Shown: one piece after another, positions 11,712 through 23,579 of the stretch
Numbering within the stretch: the first letter of the stretch is position 1
Layout: each line of letters opens with the position of its first letter
NCBI RefSeq assembly: GCF_000003815.2
Contig: NC_049987.1
Span: forward strand, 23,420,793 to 23,484,792
Direction: 5' to 3'
Source of the DNA: Branchiostoma floridae
Taxonomy: Eukaryota; Chordata; Leptocardii; Amphioxiformes; Branchiostomatidae
Length of the DNA stretch: 64,000 nt
Program-made: the position numbers and the translations under genes
Notes under the pieces: model-generated
Database searches by the model: none
Told to the model about the DNA's origin: nothing
What the model saw: only the letters and a program-made list of their open reading frames with translations

Positions 11712-12172
11712 AAATCGCGTGAGATCGCGTAGCGTAGCGGCAGTGTGTTTGACTCGGGACCGAGAGGTCGCGTGTCACCTATCTTGTGCCCTTAGCTATA
11801 GGAAAGGCACTTAACACGACATTCTTCACTTTGTTTTATAGTATACTATGAAAATGAGTACCTAGCTTTGGCTAGGGCCGTCCCTCGGATAGGAGGTTAA
11901 ATGGAGGTCCCGTGTTTGGGAAGCCACACCTCGAGTACGTTAAAGAACCCGCCACATGTGCGATGCTGCGGTGTGAGTGGTTAAAAAAACCTACAGTCCC
12001 TGGCCGCACCTGGGGCAATTACTGTCGTATTGAGGTAATTAGGGCTGTGTAAAGGCTGCCATTTTAGACCCTTGCGACTTAGCCCCGTCTATTGTAAGCT
12101 CCTCGCAATTCAGCCCCCGGCTGCGAAGAGAGAGTAGTCGGCCCCAAACAAACAAACAAAAAACAAACAAAA
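11712..12172 (+). mobile_element. tRNA-derived SINE lacking its B box
   Basis: Twin of the SINE at 1885-2345. After GACCGAGAGGTC the sequence jumps to GCGTGTCACC, removing the GTTCGAATCC B box present in the left copy. It ends in (CAAA)n-type sequence at about 12145-12172. Confidence 0.75.
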
Positions 12173-12401
12173 AGTTATAATACTGAAGTTACAAAAATTA
12201 AACTCATGGACTACTTTAGTAAAGAAAATTTACTGATTATATTGTAACAGTTGTTGCATTTTCAGATGACACCATACTGCAGCATTGACAAGTCCGTACG
12301 CTTGTGGGTCATAGTTAGCCATCTATTGTTGAATGTGTATTCGGGAATTCTGGGATAGTACTAGTTCCACCACCGGGTATAACTATAACGGTTATACATA
12401 G

Positions 12402-12410
12402 TATAAATAG
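12402..12410 (+). promoter_or_regulatory. Candidate TATA box of the plus-strand YWTD gene
   Basis: TATAAATAG lies about 145 bp upstream of the ATG at 12553 and is identical in the inverted copy L. The third gene (start 52035) has the related TATAACTAG at the matching place. If used, transcription would start near 12430, giving a 5' UTR of about 120 nt. Confidence 0.45.
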
Positions 12411-12552
12411 AAAATTACAAGCTTTTGGTCTCGTCACGTATTATCAATTACAAGCATACATGTCAGATTGATATGTACTTATAGCTCGTATTAACCAATC
12501 CTGTCGGCAGAACTCCCCAGGGACTCGGCTCTTAACGTTTCCGCCACACAAA

Positions 12553-15500
12553 ATGGATAAAGGTGACCATGATTCAGCGGGGGGACCAGGCGGCCGCGGT
12601 GCCCGCTGCAGCTTCGTCCGCCCCCACCGTTTCCACATTGTCGTCGGTATTGCCGTGCTGCTTAGTCTGGTCACCGTAGGACTTGTCTGTCTGACAATCA
12701 TCAGGGAGACGAGTCCCACATCACCTGACAGGACTACAGGTGAGCTGGTTTTCAGTTCTTTTGGGGGCTATTTGGGATGGTGAGTTTGGCAACATCATCA
12801 TCAGTTGATAAGAATATATTTTTATAGATACTGACTTAAGTCATTGCCAAAACAGCTGTTGCATATTTTAACAAGCGTTCGTAGAACTCAACCTCCGTGA
12901 AATGGGTGAGGGTGTGGTGGTTTGAGGGTGTTTTTATAGACATCTCAAGGGTTAGCCTAACAGTATATGATACGTCCGATTGGCAAAATTTTACAGGATT
13001 TTTTCCGCGACTATGTAGTTGCATCATCCCTTTGGTATGGAATAATTTGGGTTCACAGATTGTCATGGTATTTTGAATGCAGATAGTTTTTTGCCATAGG
13101 CTGTGAGCGAGCGAGTGAGTGAGATAGCTTTGGAGATGCCTTACATAATCAAATTTTATCATACAAATCATGGGCTAATTGCATAAATAATGTGGACAGT
13201 TTATAAGCCTACTTCATTTCATAATAGCAGACTCGAAAAGATAAGAAACTTGTATCTAACAAAGAGAGAAAAATTAGCCTAACTTAGTAGTGTACTAGTA
13301 TGTCCAATTGGTAAAAGTTCCCGGAATTTACAGCAAGTCTTCCGCGCGTGCGCAATTGCATAATCCCTTTGGAGGGTAATAACACGGGAAGGGTAGACGG
13401 ATCGTCATGGTTTTTGATCTCTTTATAACTTGGGGGGTGCCTTCTATAATCAAGTTCCATTAATGCTAACCAGGGGCTAGTTTGCAAAATTAATTAATCC
13501 GCAGCATTTCATAACAGGACAGTCAAACGTATTACATTTGTAACTGAAAAAAAGAGATATCCGTAGATGTTTATAGATATTAAATATGCAAATTCCTACG
13601 TAGCTCCGCAATGTAGTACGTTATATACTTCCAATGTGTATAATGGACTATCGAGATAAAACATGTTAATATTGACGACATAATACATTGCATGGAAGTT
13701 TCCACAAAGTAATATAGTTTTTTTTACAACACCCTTTACGTATAATATACGACTCCTGCAATACAGATCATTATTGCCGACTTGTTGCTTGCAACAATGA
13801 TGATGTAACATTTACATCATTACGTAAGCTATCTGCATACCTACAGTCATTAAGATCCATCAACCCCTGCTTGCATTATTCCTTCTCAAAACCTAAAACA
13901 AGAATTACTTTCACCGCCCCTGCGAGACCCCTAGGTGGCCAAAACTTACACACCTTACTATGCTTTTACACAGCTACCTACCACTTAAAAATCATCACCC
14001 AAAGAAGTCCCAAACAAAAAATAGCAAAACCGAAAGTTCTGCTGCAGTACCATAATACGCCGCTACAGCGCCCTGCCGTAACACAATTCCTAACATTCCT
14101 TTGTCATGTCTAATCCTACCCACATACTAAATATCAAAACAATCCATCCACTCGTTCCCCAGTTATCAGGCTGACAAACGACCCCCTGACATCAAAACAG
14201 CAGTGATTACAAACCCTTCGTTTCACGAAGGGAATAAACCTTTCTCCGCTCATTAGGAGACCTTGGCTCCCGTAACAACAGTGAGCCATTCCTCTTGGTG
14301 GCTGACGTTGGAACAGAAAATGAAGCCGGCGCCATTCTACAAGTTGACATCACTTCCGGGTCAATGGTCAAGCTTCCACTGGATGTGGACTTCCCAAGGG
14401 CCCTGGACTACGACCCGCTCACCGACTACGTGTACTGGTCAGAAGAGGACGGCCACATCAAACGGGCTTGTCGTGATGGAAGTGGCATGGAGACCATCAT
14501 AGATGTCTACCGTAAGTTGTAAATTACCATGATCTTTCTTCAGTTCGAAGTAAGTAGCATGCATTACAAAATGCTACACCTCATTTTCGGTCTGACAAAT
14601 TACAAAGCCGTATTCAAAACAGCTTTAAGAAAGCTGAGACCAAATGATCTCAGCAGATCCAAAGATCTATCTCTTTGTTCTTTTGTTATGTAGGAAAATG
14701 CGAAATCTTTAATTAAGATATCATTCTAGAAAAGAATGATAAAAGTTGCGAAAACGGGCGTAGGACACAGGAGCCGGATCCTTACATCTGCTTTAAGATT
14801 ATCTTTATACCGTTTGAAAAGTGATACAATTCTTACATCTGCTCGGAGATTAGTATTCAATAAATGTTAACAGAAAGAGGTTGGCTGCATGGTGGTCTTA
14901 GTTACGCGTTTCTGTGTACTGGCATGGGCTGTGAGAAGTACCTATCTATCGGTAAAAACCCGACATCATTGGAAAAACTATCCTAGAGTACTGTGATATT
15001 GTTATGGTCTTTCCCAAGTATCAGGATCATCCACGATTAAGATCTTATTATTTTAACTGCGCACCTTGATACATTTATTGTTATTCATGCCGGGATTAAT
15101 TACCAAACAATGTCCTCATACCTATTCTGCAGTGGTCGATGACCTGGCATTGGATCACGCTGGGGAGAATATCTACTGGTCTGACTTAATTGCAAAGACT
15201 ATCTATGTAGCAAAGAAGGACGGATCGTCCGCCAGGACACTTCTGACGTTACCAGGCCTGTACGTCTTCTCAGGGTCTGCGGGTCTGGTTCTAGACCCCA
15301 GGAATAGGTGAGTAAAATGTATTTCATCATGAACAAACAGGTAATTTACACAACTGTAGTTAAAATACTTTCCGTCTCGATCACCCCGACTGAAGTGGTA
15401 ACAGACTGAGTGTAAAAGTTCGTTGGAAAACTGTGAGACATGTCCTACCCGGGCTGTGATGGCCCTTGACACGCGTTTTTCTCCAGGCGCACACATATAG

Positions 15501-18500
15501 GTTTGTACCGTTTTCTCACTTGTTGGTCTTGTGCGGTCATAATTGCTTTTTTTATCTCCACTACTCTCTCTAAAGATGCGCGATTTCGTAAGGTTATCTT
15601 ACTTTTAACATTCAATTGGAAATTATATATAACACCTCATTCGTGAATTATGGGCATTTCATACTTTCATACCTGTGACCGATGAAAGTCGGGTAAACCT
15701 CGGGAAGCGTTGATTACGCAAATGTGAATGTCATTTACTCAATAAATTAGGCAATGACATATCATATCATATTAGCTTCCTTCCTTGTCATTTATGCAAA
15801 TTAGGCAAACATGAATTCAGTATATGAATGACATCCGCGCGCGCATCAACTTTCGTCCGTTTCCAAAAAAAAAGTACTGTACTGTAAATCTTACGACGCA
15901 GTTAAAAACAAGACCATAGCACGTCCTGGTCAAAAGGTACAAAATTCTGCTGCAGTACCAAGGTCACACACCAGGGGCCCAAAATTGACCTTGACCTTCA
16001 TCTTTCCCACCCCTCCCCACATACCAAATATCATCGTAGTTCATCAAGTTATGATTACCACAAATATACTGAAACACAAACAAACAGACACACAAACAGA
16101 CACACAGACAGACACACAGACAGACACACAGACACACCCAAAACTATACCTTCATTTTTCATGGAGGTCAATATGCCGTGGATTGAAACAAATATCGGGA
16201 AATGGATACTAATGTCATAGAATGCCAAAGGAAATTCTAAAGTCAAAGAAGAAGATGTGTATGAAAGAACCAAAATGAAAACCTATTGTTCCATCGTTGT
16301 CTTCTGTTGTGTGTTTAGTCATTTTCAACTTGCCTGACCATTTAGAATCTAAACTAAAATCAACTGTTTTTTTGACAAACTTTTTTTCTGCACTCTCGCA
16401 TCAGCTTTCGCCAGTTTCAATATAAACAAGTCAACATGGCTTAAGGTAGAGAAATGATCAGTGCAAATAGATAATGGTAATTATGACTTTATGTGCATAA
16501 TCAAGAGATTTTCCACAGACACATGTACTGGACCGACCATGTTGAAGGGAGGATTGAGCGTTTTGCGATGGACGGCAGTAATCAAACCACCATCAGCTCG
16601 GGTCTGTATCGGCCCGGAGTCATCACAATAGACTTCAATGGTGAGGAAACAGACTCTATAGTTATATGCATGAAAAAGGAGATATTGTTTGGGGTGTGTA
16701 TGTGTGTCTGTGCGTGTGTGTGTTTGTGTTTCCGGATATTTGTGGTCCACATAACTTTAGAACCGCTGGATAGATTGTAACGATATTTGGTTAGTGGATG
16801 GGGACTGAGAAGACAAAAAGTGAGGTCAAGTTTTGGCCCTCTGGTATGTGACCTTGGTGCTGCAGCTGAACTTCCGTTTTTGGAATCTCTTGAACTGGAT
16901 GTGTGATGGTGTTCGTAATCTGGTGACAGATAGCTTAGCTTGTGATGTAAGGAAAAAAATTACTTAAGTTCGGGCCGCCTAGCAGCTTGAAGCTGAAACG
17001 GCAGGGGCTCTTTCTTCGAAATCTTTGGAGAAGAATAACAGAAGATTTCCAAAATATTTAGTATGCAGTTATTGTAGACATAGTCGCTAAAAATGAAGTG
17101 CAAGTTATACAAATTATGATGTAATTTGAAGAATTAATGAGGAAAATTTATATTTGGATAGTTTTCCTTTATATGACTCAAAAACATGTAAAATACTAGT
17201 ACGGAGAATATGGCAGGTGGAACATTTAACAGATACCGATTATGCATTTGCATAAATAATTCATTGTGCTATAATTCTTATAACTATGATCTGGGTAAGT
17301 TTGTTAAAAGTTTGTGTAACCATGAAGAGATATGTAGACGTCATCTGAATATTTCATGGGGATATGAGGTCTCCGGATCCGAACTCTTGTTATGGACATT
17401 TGGCCATGTATTTTAAGGTAGAAAATGATTAATCCGGGCCCTTTGTAATATCAAAACGGCTTTGGTTACGATCACCAAATTTGATGTGGATGATGTACAG
17501 TTTTATATTTTCTGTAATTGTGGTATAGTTATGAAGTAATCATGACGTCATAATGTCATATTTTGGGTTAAAACCGTCGAGATATGAAACATCCGCTATA
17601 CTTAAATGTATTAAACCAAACGTTGGCTATGAAGGGAATATTATTGGTATATAAGTCTGCCAAGTCTTTTGTTGCCAATGACGACGACGACACTGACGCC
17701 TATATGACGTCAGTTGTCCGCCATCTGGGATTGACAAACTTGAATTTTCTAAAATACGTTTTTTTTCAATATATACAACCACAAAACCCAATAGAAGTGG
17801 ACTTAAAAGGAATGTGTTTGTGAATGTGTTTTGTAAAAATAAAAGATGTTGATGGAATTTAAGTCAAAATAACATATATTTAGCGTTGCTAATGACATTG
17901 TCCGCCATCTTGGATTTTGACCCATGATGTTATCAAATTAGCATAAATTATTGATTACTAATTATAAATGTAACTTTAAATTACACAGGATGCTAATGAT
18001 CAGATAAGTGTGGTCTAGCAATAAAAACGTGAAATCTTATCATATCAACTGAAATTAGTAAATTAAAAAAAAAGTATTTCAGAAACCCGTTGGCATGGCA
18101 ACACGAAAATTCACAAACTAAAATATTTTTCGCAGAACTGTTGCCAACAATATTTTAGGACAAGTGACCAAGTTTCGTAGTTCCAGCACTCGTCATTCGG
18201 TAGTTATACGACGTCAAAGTTGGCGCAGACACTTTAAGCCCCACCCCCACCCCGTCTAGATAGGGTTAAGGCATCACGTATGTGCATGTTTCGTCTATAT
18301 CCTTATACGTAAAACTCGAACGACTTAGTATTGACATTTAGTATTGATATGACATTTGTCTGTTGATCTCATTTAGAGGATCGGCTGTACTACAGTGCCG
18401 GTTACGAAATCCACAGCTCAGACCTGCTGGGCAACGATATCCGACAATTGATGTATGAAGGCGGGAAGTTGGTTTGTGGGATTGCTGTTGATGAGAACTT

Positions 18501-19223
18501 CGTCTACTGGTCGTCTGCCTGGCCAGTTATACCTTCATCCCCGGCAGGCCCGTGGCTGGGAAAAATCGGAAAGTAAGGAAATCCCTTTTGTACTGAAAAC
18601 AATTTGCAGCAAGAAATCTTTGATTACACATGTACCTGGTTAATTTCTGCGTCATAGTCTGCATGATATGTACTTATATATGCTGCTGTGGAATACATAC
18701 CTACAAATATATGCATATCTGCAAATCATCATATGCATAAGAATGTATATGTTTTAAAGTCATTTTTCACACTCTTAACTTAAGTATACACACGAAACGT
18801 CAGCAAGTAAGTCAAATTTTGGTTGTGCACAAAAATTCTCATATATCCTAAGTATACACATTTGTAAACGCTAAGAGACATAAGATCATGTTTTGTTCCA
18901 AAAATTCAGGTTGTCCAAGTCCGACCTGACCACGACTGTGCTGGTGGATGGTCTGTGGTCTCCAAAATGCATCTACCTGTCCACGGCAGCGCCTCCTGGC
19001 GTAACCAGTGGTAAGTACAGCTCCTGGTTACCCTATCAGTACCCCCACCCTGTAACAACAGGTTCAGGTCTTTAAACATTTTAAACATGTTGTTTTAGAA
19101 TATATGATATAGATAATTTTATCTACGTAGATCATTATTGCTGTCTTCAAAATTCATGCCCAAAACACATCAGTCCACATCGTATCGCTGCTAATTCTGT
19201 TTCTTTTACCAGGACGTCCATAG
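12553..19223 (+). CDS. Type II membrane protein with a single YWTD beta-propeller (copy A, complete)
   Basis: Seven exons: 12553-12739, 14257-14511, 15133-15307, 16519-16640, 18377-18572, 18910-19010 and 19213-19223 (TAG). Phases 1/1/2/1/2/1 agree at every junction and give 348 residues. Residues 1-26 are cytosolic, with RCSFVRPHRF next to a hydrophobic helix at about 27-50. There is no cleavable signal peptide, so a type II orientation is inferred. The ectodomain (about 63-345) has six YWTD-type motifs at Y122, Y162, Y209, Y251, Y290 and Y334 (YVYWSE, NIYWSD, HMYWTD, RLYYSA, FVYWSS, CIYLST). These are spaced 39-47 residues apart, which makes one complete six-bladed LDLR class B propeller. 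No EGF or LDLa module accompanies it, unlike LRP or LDLR. The last coding exon is only 11 nt (codes GRP then stop). The same structure occurs in the copies at 45535-52035 and 58933-62533. The ligand is unknown. Confidence 0.88.
12740..12802 (+). other. Conserved intron block shared by both gene families
   Basis: The start of intron 1 reads GTGAGCTGGTTTTCAGTTCT, then CTATTTGGGATGGTGAGTTT and GGCAACATCAT. Close versions follow the donor in copy L (1316-1255), the third YWTD gene (51893-51835) and, notably, the coiled-coil genes after their coiled-coil exon (28593-28535 and 35595-35535). If the intron were retained, the frame would encode a short tail ending YLGW before a stop. Confidence 0.8.
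12860..14225 (-). repeat. Interspersed repeat inserted in intron 1 of copy A
   Basis: About 1.36 kb absent from the same intron of copy L and of the third YWTD gene. It carries reverse-complement landmarks of the GGGCCCCCT-core family (ATGCAAA/AATTAAT stretches, CTGCAGTACC). It ends just before the polypyrimidine tract of exon 2. Confidence 0.65.
15700..16180 (-). repeat. Interspersed repeat plus (CA)n tract in intron 3
   Basis: Reverse-orientation copy of the GGGCCCCCT-core repeat (CTGCAGTACCAAGGTCACAC, GGGGCCCAAAATTGACC). It is followed by an ACAGACAC microsatellite at 16073-16138. Confidence 0.7.
16735..17390 (+). repeat. Interspersed repeat in intron 4 of copy A
   Basis: Forward copy of the GGGCCCCCT-core repeat, preceded by a TG microsatellite (16693-16730) and ending ATGGGGATATGAGGTCTCCG. 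The third YWTD gene has the same intron filling in its intron 4 (about 47640-48130), so the repeat predates that gene duplication. Confidence 0.65.
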
Positions 19224-20080
19224 ATGATAGGCGGAACTTTCACCGCCACAGCGAACGAAGTCCGCAGTGCCGCACCGGTGTCCCTACTGCAGTGAGATAC
19301 TAATTTGATAGGTGGAGGTTTGGGTCTCCTAGTCCTATCAGTTGAACTCAGCAACAGAATGACCATTTTTATTGGCCCGCCCTACTTTCACCCAAATACA
19401 ATATTAACCAAAAGGTCGTAAATTGGTTCATCAATGAGTGTGTGTAGCAATTGTAGCAACGGTATCAAAACAGTATTCGGCCCATCCGACAGTTGAAACT
19501 CGGATTCGAGTCGTTTTGAGCCACGTACAAAACCCAAAGCGAACAGTTTTACATACATGTATTAATAGACAGAGTAGGGTAAACCAAAACACGTCGATTT
19601 ATCGATTGGTGTTTGGTTCAATAGAAACGCCGCTATACATGTACGCCATTGTCTATAGGAACAGATTTTCTGAATCATGAGACCTTCACAGTAATAAACT
19701 AAGAAACAAACACAAGGTAAAGAAAGACGTGCCATGTAATCAAACAAATAGAAGAAGAACTTTATTGCACGACAATTGTACTTGTAACAATCATGTATGG
19801 CAACGACTATTACACAAAGTACAAAATAGATGTATAGAATAGGACTTAACATCATAATTAACATAACAATAAGGGCTGATGCAAGTCTTTGATATTGTGT
19901 TATATAATCGACTTGGGCTAATGATGGGTTTCGGTATTCAGTTGTATCCTGAAGTAAGGTGGCATGTACATAACCTTCATGGCTACTGATAATAACAAAT
20001 ATAACTAAAGAATCGTGACAACGTAAAATGATAGTGTGTGTTTTCTTTCACTTGTCAATGATTGCGAGTCCCATGGATGA
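19224..20080. other. 3' UTR and downstream flank of copy A
   Basis: The sequence after the stop (AGGCGGAACTTTCACCGCC) is shared with the two other YWTD 3' ends. A possible poly(A) signal AATAAA lies at 19693-19698. No other gene is recognised. Confidence 0.4.
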
Positions 20081-20082
20081 AG

Positions 20083-22125
20083 GTAAGAAGATATTTTATA
20101 GTTGTCTTGTAGCCTGTCCGCGTAGTTACCTTTGGCGCGGATTTGGCTCCAACGTACATAGAGTATAGTACATGTTCGGTCTCATGGCGTTGCGTTTGGG
20201 ACATTTTCTCGCAACACAAACTCGCGGCCGTGTATTTGAAAACAGCTTTCACCAAGACTACTGTACTGCAGAATTCTTTAGTCATCATTTTCTGGGAACT
20301 GGTGAGTCCTCACTCAAACGTGTGGATAAAACAGGGAGTGTTGCGTGAGAAGGCAGATTATTCAGGGGGCACCGGCCTTGTATAGACCTTACCTTACCTT
20401 AGAAACTCTCGCAATATTGTTTCATTGGTCAACTCGGTGAACGTATTTTCTTCATCAAAAAGCGTTCGTTTCGATGCATAGAGAGGCGTTTTGGAAGGTT
20501 ATACCGGTGTACAGACCACCAGCCATCACCATCGGTGACTACAAACTGAAGGTTGTGAATAATTTCACATACCTCGGGTCCACCGCCAGCAACAATCTTT
20601 CCTTGGACAAGGAAATTGACAAGAGGATTGGAAAGGCGGCAACTACACTCGCCCGTCTCACCGCACGAGTCTGGGAGAACCCCAAACTATCTGTCAAGAC
20701 CAAGATGGCCGTGTACAACGCTTGCGTCCTCAGCACACTTCTCTATGGGAGCGAAACGTGGTCCACCTATGCCAAGCAGGAGAGCAGGTTAAATGCCTTC
20801 CACATGAGGTGTATTCGTCGCATCCTGGGCATATCATGGCAGGACAAAGTCACCAATGCCGAAGTGCTGTCTCGTGCTGGCCTCCCAACCATGTTCACCC
20901 TCCTCAGACAACGCAGACTACGCTGGCTGGGCCACGTCCGTCGCATGGAGGATGGCCGCATCCCCAAAGACCTGCACTACGGAGAACTAATCTCAGGAAA
21001 GAGAAACACCGGACGGCCACAGCTACGTTTCAAAGATGTCTGCAAGAGGGACCTAAGGGCTCTTGATATTGACACAGAGCACTGGGAGGACCTTGCAAAT
21101 GACAGATCCAGCTGGAGATGCACACTGTCCAGGCAGCTATAATATCAGGAGAAACCAGACTTATGCGCATGGCAGAAGAAAAGTGGATCCTGCGAAAAGA
21201 GCTCTGCAACAGACCTGAGTCAGCTTACAGATGTGCCCTATGTGACAGAGAGAGTCATTCTCGTATATAGGACTGTTTAGCCACAGTCGACGCTGTAGGG
21301 CGGATATCAATTAGGATTTAACCATGATCAATATTGACCGAAGGAGGCCATAGTAGTAGACAGGTAGGAAAATATTTTATAGTTACAAGTTTGTATATTA
21401 TAGCCTGCCCGCGTAGTTATACTTTCTGCGCGGATTTTGCTCCAACGTAATACTATATAAATTTAGAACATAGTACATGGCGTTTGGGACATTTTCTCGC
21501 AACACGAGTTTGCAGCCGTGCATTTGATGATAGCTTTCCCAAACCATGACTACTGTACTGCAGAATCGTTTAGTCATCGTTTTCTGGGAACTTGTTAGTC
21601 CTCGCTCAAACGAGTGGATAAAACAGGGGAGCGGTACGTGAGAAGGCAGATTATTCAGGGGGCGCTGGTGTACAGAACTTACCTTACCTTATAAACTCCC
21701 GCAACATTGTTGCATTGGTCAACTCAGTGAGCATATTTTCCCCATCGACTTTCAAAAAAGCGTTCGATTCGGTGCATAGAGAGACGCTTTTGAAGGTTGT
21801 ACTGGTGTAGAGACAGGTAGGAAAATATTTCATAGTTGTATACTATAGCCTGCCGGGGTAGTTACCTTTTGCGCGGATTTGGCTCCAGCGTAATATAGAA
21901 CATAGTGCATGTTCGGTATCATGGCGTCTGAGACATTTTCTCGCAACACAAGCTTGCGGTCGTCTATCTGATAATAGCTTTCGCAAACCATGACTACTGT
22001 ACTGTAGAATTCTTTAGTCATCCTTTTCTGGGAACTGGTTATTCCTCCTCGCTCAAACGAGTGTATAAAACAGGGGAGCGGTGCGTGAGAAGACAGATTA
22101 TTCAGGGGGCACCGGTGTACAGAAA
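20083..22125 (+). repeat. Three partial tandem copies of a ~450-bp LINE-associated unit
   Basis: Units begin near 20083, 21359 and 21815. Each carries AGCCTG(T/C)C(C/G)GCGTAGTTA, GCGCGGATTT(T/G)G(G/C)CTCCA, GGACATTTTCTCGCAACAC, TACTGTACTGCAGAAT and GGCAGATTATTCAGGGGGC or close variants. Two of them run into the RT fragment GTTCG(T/A)TTCG(A/G)TGCATAGAGAG. This is tandemly duplicated LINE debris, not a gene. Confidence 0.65.
20474..21142 (+). mobile_element. LINE reverse transcriptase C-terminal half
   Basis: An open frame of about 220 codons begins at MHREAFWKV (the conserved HRE.LWK box after the RT core). It continues with FTYLGSTASNNLSLDKEID, VYNACVLSTLLYGSETW, FHMRCIRRILGISWQDKV and RQRRLRWLGHVRRMEDGRIP, all typical of a non-LTR retrotransposon C-terminus. 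The endonuclease and RT catalytic domain are missing, so this is a 5'-truncated dead copy. Confidence 0.88.
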
Positions 22126-22769
22126 GGTAGGAAAATATCTCGTGATCTTGAAATCTGCTCGTAAGCCTATATTGTTTGTTTGAACCTTCATTTATTCATG
22201 AGAAGCGTAGGCCGATTTTCATTGAGGTCATGAGGTAGGTAAGGGTCAGATAAACTATAACAGAGATCTAGTAACATATATCATTACGTATACGGGACAA
22301 ATTTTGGTATTTCCGGACTTGCGCAGATAACCCAGTTTCAGAATGATTAGATAGCCTTGGCAAAAGTGCCTGTAGAAATGTTTTTCTTGGGATATGTTTG
22401 GATTTCGGAGGTTCGTGTTATAGGTAAGGAAGCCCCTATATTGACTTATTGTGTTGAAAAAGCATGTTTTTAGTGATATTTGTGGTTGCAGTAGGCTTTA
22501 GAAGTGAAGTGTTTTGGTGTTGGTTACAGGCAGTGAAAGGAGTGAAAAGGTCACCACCTATGTTTCGGTCCCGTATAACAAAATTCCGCCGTAAATTTTT
22601 TTCTTCTTTTCTCGTCAAATTAAACTTTAGAGGCCGGACAGCCATGCAAATGTGAGTTTTTCATGTTCTAAAAGTCAGGTAGGTGATTTTTGACAGCCTC
22701 TTTCAGCCATGATTCCCATTGTTAAGAATAGGCAGTCTAAATACCGAAATTTGCCCTACGTGGTACAAA

Positions 22770-22836
22770 ACAGTAGAGCGAAAGCTCAGGGTTCTGATGA
22801 GTCCGTGAAAACGAGCATACCGAGCTCACTGGAGTA
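22770..22836 (+). ncRNA. Degenerate hammerhead-ribozyme-like motif
   Basis: CTGATGAGTCCGTGA at 22794-22808 is an exact match to the hammerhead core plus the 5' side and loop of stem II. The 3' half is degraded: stem II would need GGAC where AAAC stands, and the GAAA core reads GAGC. A GAGC-GAAA-GCTC hairpin lies just upstream (about 22776-22787). It is probably a decayed ribozyme from a retroelement and is unlikely to cleave. Confidence 0.4.
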
Positions 22837-23579
22837 AATCAATTAACGGTTGTTTTTGTCGCCGACACATATTTTTGGTTCCATTATTCGCGTACTTTCG
22901 TTTCGCGCTCACTCAGTCTAGCCTCTACCAGGCTTCGTGGTTTGGTGGTCTAATTGTAGAAATTGGTCAAATAGAATAAATACAGTACGCTAGGGGAGTC
23001 AGCCGGCCGATTAGGGACATTCTCCAAACCACGTGTGGAAACAGTGACGAATTGTAGAGGAATAAATCAGTATTAATAAGTTTGGTTGCGATGTTTCTTC
23101 GGTTGGCGTGAATTTGCGCCTTGATACTGTTACCGGACACTGCCTGTGCGTCGGTTGCAGTTCCATAATCTCCGAAGGGAGTCAGATAAAAGTGTTGTTT
23201 TTTCATAAAAGAACAAGGCGACAAATCTATTCTCATATTCAGATATTTTTACCCTGCACGTCAGCATATCAAATTCTTGTAAACTGCTCCTGCACCTTTC
23301 TATAAATTTTGTGGCGTCGAACCATCACCATAGGCAAAAACCGTGTTCTGCTACTATACTATAAAAGATTGGGGGGTCCCCTGTATGACTCTTAACCTAT
23401 GCCAATTGCCTGTAAGCTTAATAGGTTCGTTATATGATATAGTCAGCTTTTATTTGGTATTTGTGGCGAGCAAGCATTGAAACTTCTGTGTGAAATAATA
23501 TAATAATTTTACAAATAACATTAAATGGCTATTTTGAACTGAAAAAGGCAAGTAACAAGTAACAAAAAATGTCGGCTAC

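Larger units (their letters stand above)
11265..14805. repeat. Right arm of large inverted duplication
   Basis: Reverse complement of 1-2815, as described there. It spans a LINE piece, SINE, promoter, exon 1, intron 1, exon 2 and part of intron 2 of the plus-strand YWTD gene. Differences from the left arm are mostly indels, including the loss of an 18-bp SINE segment containing the B box. Confidence 0.85.

Noticed and set aside
12740-12783. Extension of exon 1 to the TGA after YLGW as the normal protein end
   Set aside because: A strong donor (ACAG|GTGAG) precedes it in all copies and the downstream propeller exons are in phase. Kept only as a possible retained-intron isoform.
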